Shown here one piece after another: positions 59,263-64,000 of a stretch of 64,000 nucleotides of DNA (its first letter is position 1; each line of letters begins with the position of its first letter). Made by a program: the position numbers and the translations under genes. The DNA lies in NCBI RefSeq assembly GCF_004331685.1, contig NZ_SJSM01000002.1:558001-622000 (forward strand), written 5' to 3'. Source of the DNA: Pedobacter hiemivivus (lineage in GTDB: Bacteria > Bacteroidota > Bacteroidia > Sphingobacteriales > Sphingobacteriaceae). Under the pieces are notes generated by a model, which was given only the letters and a program-made list of their open reading frames with translations, was not told the DNA's origin and did not search any database.

Positions 59263-60651
59263 ATGGCCACATTCAAAGTCATTACAGAACCATCAATTAA
59301 GACAGAAATTGTAAGAGATAAGGACAAGAAAGAGATTGGTATTAAAAAATATGTTTATTACGCAATCTCTTTTGATGAACCTTTTGAAGGAAAGTTAAGC
59401 CACTATCGAAAGGAGAATGGTTTAAAAAACTATGATATTTCCTTGGTCCGCGGTGATGAAGATGATCAACGAAGAAATGAACAGCTCCTTTTAAAAAAAA
59501 TCAATAAGGATTTAGCTGAAGGCATAGACCCAAAATATAAATTCGCTCATACCGTTGCAGCAGAAAAAGCAAAAATTGAAGAAGCAAAGAAAGTCGAAGA
59601 ATCTAAAGTTAGTTTAGATGATGCGATAAAATTGTTGAAAGAGTCTAAAGGTTATAGCGGGATAAGGATAGCAAAGGGGAAGGAGATAACCGCCACGCAC
59701 TATTTAAGTTTATATAAAAACAATTTCAGACGTTTCTTACAATTAATCGGAAAAGAAAAAGACATTAGAGCAGTAACAAAATCTGATATAAAATATTGGA
59801 TTGATATACATTTTAATTACACTGGTGAGCACGTGCGCAAAGATGGTAAACCAATGTTTGGTGAATGGTCTTCAAAATCTTGCTTAAGCGGAAAAGCTAG
59901 TGTGTCATCTATGTTTAGTGTTCTGGTTGATAAAGATATTATAGCTGTCAACCCATGTTTTGGTGTAAAAGTTAAAAGCGATTCGGAAAAAAATATCTTA
60001 GATGAAGATGATGAAGTAAAAGATGTGTTTGAACTTTGGACACAAGAGGAAATGGATATTTTCTTTTCAGATTCAGATGATATAAACCGTTTGTATTTTT
60101 CAAACATTGGTAAATGTATCTACTACAGTGCCATTCGTAAATCTGAATTATTTAGGGTAACTATGAATATGGTAGATTTTGAAAATGAATGCTTTTCAAT
60201 CCCAGCAAAATTTACCAAATCAGCTAGAAAATATAAAAATGCTAATGAATTGATAAATATTGATATGCCAGATTCTTTGCTACCTTCATTAAAAAAATGG
60301 GTTAATGCTCGTTATCCTGATGGCTATAATGGTGAAAGTTTTCTATTTCCCCACAAATTGAAAACATGGCTACCAACTGATTATTATACTTTTAATACAC
60401 ATTGGAATACATTTAGGGGTAACCTACGAAGAGAATATGAAGGTTTGTTCATGAAAAATATATATGCTCTTAAACATAATGGACTATCTGCATATTTTCA
60501 TGCCCTAATTAAAAGAAAGGATTTAACCCCTGCTGAAGTTATCTTAAAAATGCAAGCACAGGCTAGACACAGTTCATTCAGCGAAACAGAAAATTATTTA
60601 AGAAATCATAATTTATTATTCAAAGAGAAGCGAGAGAAGGCAAACTTCTAA
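59263..60651 (+). CDS. int: Tyrosine site-specific integrase of a mobile element
   Basis: The 462-residue recombinase has an N-terminal arm-binding part, a SAM-like core-binding domain (about 140-220) and a catalytic domain with YYSAIRKSEL (Arg near 292), the box II segment IYALKHNGLSAYF where HxxR is YxxK, and a C-terminal ARHSSFSETENYLRNH with His436 and nucleophile Tyr445. The substitutions in box II occur in other Bacteroidota element integrases. It is 73 nt from the end of the dihydroorotase-like gene and points into the element. Confidence 0.92.
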   Translation: MATFKVITEPSIKTEIVRDKDKKEIGIKKYVYYAISFDEPFEGKLSHYRKENGLKNYDISLVRGDEDDQRRNEQLLLKKINKDLAEGIDPKYKFAHTVAAEKAKIEEAKKVEESKVSLDDAIKLLKESKGYSGIRIAKGKEITATHYLSLYKNNFRRFLQLIGKEKDIRAVTKSDIKYWIDIHFNYTGEHVRKDGKPMFGEWSSKSCLSGKASVSSMFSVLVDKDIIAVNPCFGVKVKSDSEKNILDEDDEVKDVFELWTQEEMDIFFSDSDDINRLYFSNIGKCIYYSAIRKSELFRVTMNMVDFENECFSIPAKFTKSARKYKNANELINIDMPDSLLPSLKKWVNARYPDGYNGESFLFPHKLKTWLPTDYYTFNTHWNTFRGNLRREYEGLFMKNIYALKHNGLSAYFHALIKRKDLTPAEVILKMQAQARHSSFSETENYLRNHNLLFKEKREKANF

Positions 60652-60656
60652 ATACA

Positions 60657-60683
60657 GTGGGGGTTATTTACCCCCATTTTTTA
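60657..60683 (+). terminator. Rho-independent terminator after int
   Basis: TGGGGG (60658-60663) pairs with CCCCCA (60671-60676), followed by six T. The stop codon of the convergent 119-residue ORF lies in its loop. Confidence 0.85.
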
Positions 60684-61023
60684 TATAAGTAAGGGCCTTC
60701 AGCTCTAATCGTTTTTCGTAAGCCTCAAAATCTAACCGTTCCCTTTCCTTTTTACTGATACGCTGTTTTGGTTCGATAGCTGGTTGTGCAAAGAATTTGA
60801 TCGTGGGTTTTAGATCCACTGTTAATGTTTTCATCATTTCCTTAATCTCTATTAGATCATTAGATGGTGGCAAAGAGACTGCCTTAGCATGGGCTAGTTG
60901 CATTATCAAATTATCGATATACATTTTGTCAGCCATTCTTTTGGCTTTGATTTGTGCGACGTAATTTTTAAATGATTGCCCCTGCCTTCGTAATTTAAGG
61001 TTGTTTTTTAAATTTTTCCCCAT
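60664..61023 (-). CDS. Hypothetical basic, coiled protein of the mobile element
   Basis: The 119-residue protein is Lys-rich and mostly helical (MGKNLKNNLKLRRQGQSFKN at the start, RISKKERERLDFEAYEKRLE near the end). It has no signal peptide and no Cys. It resembles small accessory proteins found next to mobilisation genes in Bacteroidota elements, but I cannot name a family. It converges with the integrase gene and shares its terminator loop. Confidence 0.7.
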   Translation of the reverse strand: MGKNLKNNLKLRRQGQSFKNYVAQIKAKRMADKMYIDNLIMQLAHAKAVSLPPSNDLIEIKEMMKTLTVDLKPTIKFFAQPAIEPKQRISKKERERLDFEAYEKRLELKALTYIKNGGK

Positions 61024-61065
61024 AATCTTTTTGTTCTAGGCTAATTTTATTAGTATTTTTAGGGT

Positions 61066-61296
61066 ATGAAAATTGTATTAAGATTTCTTGTTACTATGAT
61101 CATCTCCACTGGAGCTTTGTTTGCTGCAATGAACGCAAAGGACGGCCCATGGATGGGATTTGTTGTCGCTTTTGGTGTATGGGTGCTTTTCTTCTGGTCT
61201 TACTCTAGGCATTCAAAAAAAATGGCTGAACGGAAATTTCGCGAAAGAATGTTCGAACAACACATGCGCAGCAATCAATACAATAACCGCAGATAA
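61066..61296 (+). CDS. Small membrane protein of the mobile element
   Basis: The 76-residue protein has two adjacent hydrophobic helices (about 4-22 and 28-46) and a basic C-terminal tail (HSKKMAERKFRERMFEQHMR). It lies alone on the plus strand between two minus-strand genes. No family is recognised. Confidence 0.6.
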   Translation: MKIVLRFLVTMIISTGALFAAMNAKDGPWMGFVVAFGVWVLFFWSYSRHSKKMAERKFRERMFEQHMRSNQYNNRR

Positions 61297-61297
61297 T

Positions 61298-61924
61298 TCA
61301 GTATTTGCACTCCTGCAAAATCTGGGCTGTATAACTTTCGTATAATTTTGGTTTATAAGTACGCATTCCTGAACGTAATCCGGAAGCTATTTCAAAAGCA
61401 TTTAATGAGATTTTAGTCCCGAGGAATTCATATACTTTATCCCTGTAGCTTACACGAATTGTTTCCGGTTCAATGTACTGGATGTTACAAGTTCTGCCTT
61501 TAATTCCTGTCGCCATTTTCAAGTCTGCCAGGTGGCCGAATATCCCTGAACCCATTAACAGGCCAATTTTCTTGCTCTTAGATAGCCCTCGTAGTACTTC
61601 AATATGGCTGTCATGGGGTATGTGGCCGATGGCAAGAAAGAGTAAAAGATTCGGCTCAGGGAAAGCAGTGTAGTTCAGATGAAGAAAGCATATGGCTTCC
61701 ATTGCGGACTGGCAAACAAATAATTTCCTGATAAGGGCAGGATTTTCCTGTCCTGCCCTCCAAATTGATTTACTAACGGGGGTAATGTGAAAATCGTCAC
61801 CAAAACATTCCTGATCGGTTCCATAAGAAAACACCAGGTTCCCTTGCTGATCTACCGAAAATGTATTCTCAAAGAATGAAACCACTTCAGGTCTGATACC
61901 GATCCTGATTAATTGATCATTCAT
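61298..61924 (-). CDS. Hypothetical element protein, weakly toprim-like
   Basis: The 208-residue protein begins MNDQLIRIGIRPEVVSFFEN. The middle segment (LFVCQSAMEAICFLHL, then LLFLAIGHIP and KKIGLLMGSGIFGHLADLK) has the rhythm of a degenerate toprim fold, but the acidic residues expected of an active site are not evident. It is the last gene of a minus-strand operon with the DUF4099-like and TraG-like genes, and its start overlaps the preceding stop by 1 nt. The toprim suggestion is weak. Confidence 0.6.
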   Translation of the reverse strand: MNDQLIRIGIRPEVVSFFENTFSVDQQGNLVFSYGTDQECFGDDFHITPVSKSIWRAGQENPALIRKLFVCQSAMEAICFLHLNYTAFPEPNLLLFLAIGHIPHDSHIEVLRGLSKSKKIGLLMGSGIFGHLADLKMATGIKGRTCNIQYIEPETIRVSYRDKVYEFLGTKISLNAFEIASGLRSGMRTYKPKLYESYTAQILQECKY

Positions 61925-62733
61925 TACCTGGACAACCCAGTTTTATTCTTCCTCTGCAGGTGTTCAATCGAGTCATCCAGCGAGGCATCTAAATTCTGTT
62001 TGGAGTACTGTTCCTTTAGTTCTTGCAAAGCGTTGTCATAACCTTCGCTGAATTTTCTGTTTTCAGCATTATAAGTGTGCAACTTGCCGGACAAAGATTT
62101 AAGCCCTTCGAACAGCAAGTAGCTTATTCCTCCATCGAGAATTATAGAAGCAATAATAGCTACCCTGTTGGATAATATTCCTTCGCGCTGAGTCCCGGTA
62201 TACCGGAACACTGTGCCATCAGAAAGCTCAACTTCCTTGCCTTTCCGGTATGCTTCCTTTTGGGCAGGAGTGAGTTCTTCATTGTTGACCAGGTCAGGAA
62301 CGAGTATTTTCTTGGTGTCTGTGGTGACAAACTCATGGGTTTCCTGATCAAATTCAATAACTACTTCCTTTTTTCCGATGATGGGATCATTTACCTGTTT
62401 CCAGATCACATTGACCGTTCCATCTTGAAGCTGTGCAGCCTCTTCTTTGGAAACGTATTGAGGACGGACATCCTCAGACTGTTTATAAATGGGATGGAAC
62501 ATGACGTCCAGTTCTCCCTCGTTGGTCTTTTGCAGGGAGATTTTAGCATGGACTTCATCCAGGGTCTGGCCCCCGTCACTGATCCCATGGAGCTTGACCA
62601 CCTGCGTTCTGACGCCGCTGAGCAGTGCCAGGAAGTCTTCCTTAATTAATAGTATCCTGCCGTCGGATGCCAGTCCTATTTTTTCCAGCAGGGGTAATGG
62701 TAAAGCTTCAGCCTTAAAAAGTTTTCTGTTCAT
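61924..62733 (-). CDS. DUF4099/DUF3945-like conjugative element protein
   Basis: The 269-residue protein starts with LPLPLLEKIGLASDGRILLI, then KEDFLALLSGVRTQVVKL and DEVHAKISLQKTNEGELDVMFHPIY, the pattern of DUF4099 in Bacteroidota conjugative elements. The segment TPAQKEAYRKGKEVELSDGTVF recalls DUF3945. A coiled C-terminus follows. Its start overlaps the coupling protein stop by 4 nt, so it is co-translated. The function is unknown, although such proteins often accompany topoisomerase or mobilisation genes. Confidence 0.75.
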   Translation of the reverse strand: MNRKLFKAEALPLPLLEKIGLASDGRILLIKEDFLALLSGVRTQVVKLHGISDGGQTLDEVHAKISLQKTNEGELDVMFHPIYKQSEDVRPQYVSKEEAAQLQDGTVNVIWKQVNDPIIGKKEVVIEFDQETHEFVTTDTKKILVPDLVNNEELTPAQKEAYRKGKEVELSDGTVFRYTGTQREGILSNRVAIIASIILDGGISYLLFEGLKSLSGKLHTYNAENRKFSEGYDNALQELKEQYSKQNLDASLDDSIEHLQRKNKTGLSR

Positions 62734-64000
62734 GGTGTATGGATTTGGTTTTTGAATTCGTTTACGATTTCCTGTACATCGTTAATAATACTGAGGAAGT
62801 TGTTGCGGAGCACTTCTTCTGATTTGCCCTCAAAGTCATAGTATAGCGGCATGTCCCGGTATTGTGCTTCCTCCTTTTTAATCGCTTTAAGGTCTAAATT
62901 GATCCGGCAGTTCACAGCAGTGGTCTCATAAGTCCCGGTGTACTGGGGGCGTGTTTCCGCTGCCACTAGGCCGACAATTTCCCCTGCTTTTAGGGAGGCG
63001 ATCTTGCCTGCCGGGATTAAAGGTTCCAGTTTCTCGCTAAGCGAGGTCGAAGTCTTGTTCCTGTCAATAGAAAGACTTTCGTTCATCTGCTTCACCTTCC
63101 CGAACAGACGTTCCAGCCATTCCAGTGTCTCCTTATTGCGGACTGCGCCGGAAAGTACGTTTCCAACAATCGAGGTGATCACAGCGGCAGCATCCTTGCC
63201 ATACTGCTGTTTGAGGATAGGGATTTCCTGCAATCCTAGAATTACTGAAAATTTCATTTCACGGGCACTCTGGATCGTAGACTCAATCCTGTGCAAGTAA
63301 ACCGATGAAGCTTCATCTACGACCAGCGCACTGGGTAGGTTGCCCATGCTGTTCATCAGCCGTGTCATCCGGTTAAGTACCACGGCATAACAGGCAGAAT
63401 TAATGTTCTGTGTGGAGGGGTCATTTGCAAGTACAAGCACCCCGGGATCTTTTGGGTCTGAAAGCTTAAGGTTAAAATCATCACCTGAAAAGACCCAGAA
63501 AGTTTCCTTCGTCGCTAGTCTGCCTATATAGACCCGCAATGTACCGATCTGTCCCTCCAGCTGATCAAATGCTTTTAACTGGTAAGCACTTTTGAAGGGG
63601 GCGAGCAGAGAAACCAGTTCGGGTTCAGAGAAAAGTGCCCTGAATATCTCCGCATAGCTACAGTTAAGAAAAGCCAGTACATGGGGCAGGGTAGAATATC
63701 GGCCTTTCTGGAACTTGCTGAAGAAATAGATACAGGCAGCGAGGAAGTTGATAGAGGATTGGGTAAAAAACTGGTCACTACCGCCACTGCGATCACCTTT
63801 TTTCATCGCTTCTACTAGTGCTTCCGCGGTTTCACTGGCATCAGCAAGCGTGCGCAGGTAATCAGGCCGGAATGGATTGATCCTCCTGCTTTTTTCTGGT
63901 TCTACAAGGTTCAGTACATGGAACTTATGTTTTTTGTACTTGCCATTCTGCCGGGCTAGAAGATAATGAAAGTACACCAGTTTACCCAGATTCGGGTGCT
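62730..64000 (-). CDS. TraG/VirD4-like type IV coupling protein (5' partial)
   Basis: The minus-strand frame stays open to the window edge (HPNLGKLVYFHYLL reads upstream of a GTG at 63977), so the N-terminus with the membrane helices and probably Walker A is missing. The visible 423 residues contain a P-loop NTPase core with PGVLVLANDPSTQ and SALVVDEASSVYL (Walker B, Asp-Glu) and SVILGLQEIPILKQQYG, as in TraG/TraD/VirD4 ATPases that bring the relaxosome to the conjugation channel. Together with int it shows that the right end of the window is a conjugative element. Confidence 0.85.
   Translation of the reverse strand, partial: HPNLGKLVYFHYLLARQNGKYKKHKFHVLNLVEPEKSRRINPFRPDYLRTLADASETAEALVEAMKKGDRSGGSDQFFTQSSINFLAACIYFFSKFQKGRYSTLPHVLAFLNCSYAEIFRALFSEPELVSLLAPFKSAYQLKAFDQLEGQIGTLRVYIGRLATKETFWVFSGDDFNLKLSDPKDPGVLVLANDPSTQNINSACYAVVLNRMTRLMNSMGNLPSALVVDEASSVYLHRIESTIQSAREMKFSVILGLQEIPILKQQYGKDAAAVITSIVGNVLSGAVRNKETLEWLERLFGKVKQMNESLSIDRNKTSTSLSEKLEPLIPAGKIASLKAGEIVGLVAAETRPQYTGTYETTAVNCRINLDLKAIKKEEAQYRDMPLYYDFEGKSEEVLRNNFLSIINDVQEIVNEFKNQIHTP

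Overview
The window is a chromosomal segment of a Bacteroidota bacterium, most likely family Sphingobacteriaceae (Pedobacter-like). The evidence is a SusC/SusD pair, a CHU_C/gliding-type secretion C-terminus, LytTR two-component genes, BatA, the Bacteroidota promoter pattern TTTG-N19-TAnnTTTG, and generally weak Shine-Dalgarno sequences. The genus is inferred from gene content and was not tested by any search.

Layout. 1-4787: the 3' part of a susC-like receptor gene and its susD partner. 4788-5747: a long gene-poor stretch holding a strongly structured GC-rich element and two tiny ORFs. 5748-11231: an AT-rich accessory island with a SLATT two-helix membrane protein, a two-domain PD-(D/E)XK nuclease, a UPF1/Dna2-type SF1B helicase and a convergent WYL regulator. 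This is the best candidate for an undescribed defence system. 11337-12229: two small cargo ORFs and a gene remnant. 12230-19862: a LytS/LytTR pair divergent from a TolC-RND-MFP efflux operon. 19952-25506: cytochrome c maturation genes ccmC, ccmD, ccmE and ccmF, with a glutamate dehydrogenase gene between the two halves. 25579-29256: DUF2520 protein, ferredoxin, IscX, a KdsC-like phosphatase, Maf, and two Spy-like paralogues. 29296-33073: Ppx, DnaJ, GrpE, an FtsE-like ATPase and a small unknown protein. 33151-38101: CHU_C surface protein, acyl-CoA reductase, ferredoxin, UspA and an NlpC/P60 hydrolase.

38208-44159 encodes a 1983-residue alpha-2-macroglobulin-like protein with a SusC-type carboxypeptidase-like plus plug module inserted inside it. 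44149-52272 is a complete histidine operon on the minus strand (hisG-D-C-B-H-A-F-IE, then a WD40 gene). It is preceded by a 20-codon leader peptide with six histidines, a folded RNA segment and a near-consensus promoter, so histidine attenuation is likely. 52397-52926 is a HicB antitoxin gene next to a truncated HicA. 53271-59189 carries a degenerate M23 protein, an L,D-transpeptidase lipoprotein, BatA, and a dihydroorotase homologue that has lost its metal ligands. From 59263 to the end is the start of an integrative conjugative element: tyrosine integrase, small cargo genes, a DUF4099/DUF3945-like protein and a TraG/VirD4-type coupling protein cut by the window edge.

Two intergenic regions (36641-36707 and 53036-53124) carry different sequences built to one plan: one or two inverted 11-nt units followed by four or more direct 11-nt units. 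They look like members of one uncharacterised repeat class.
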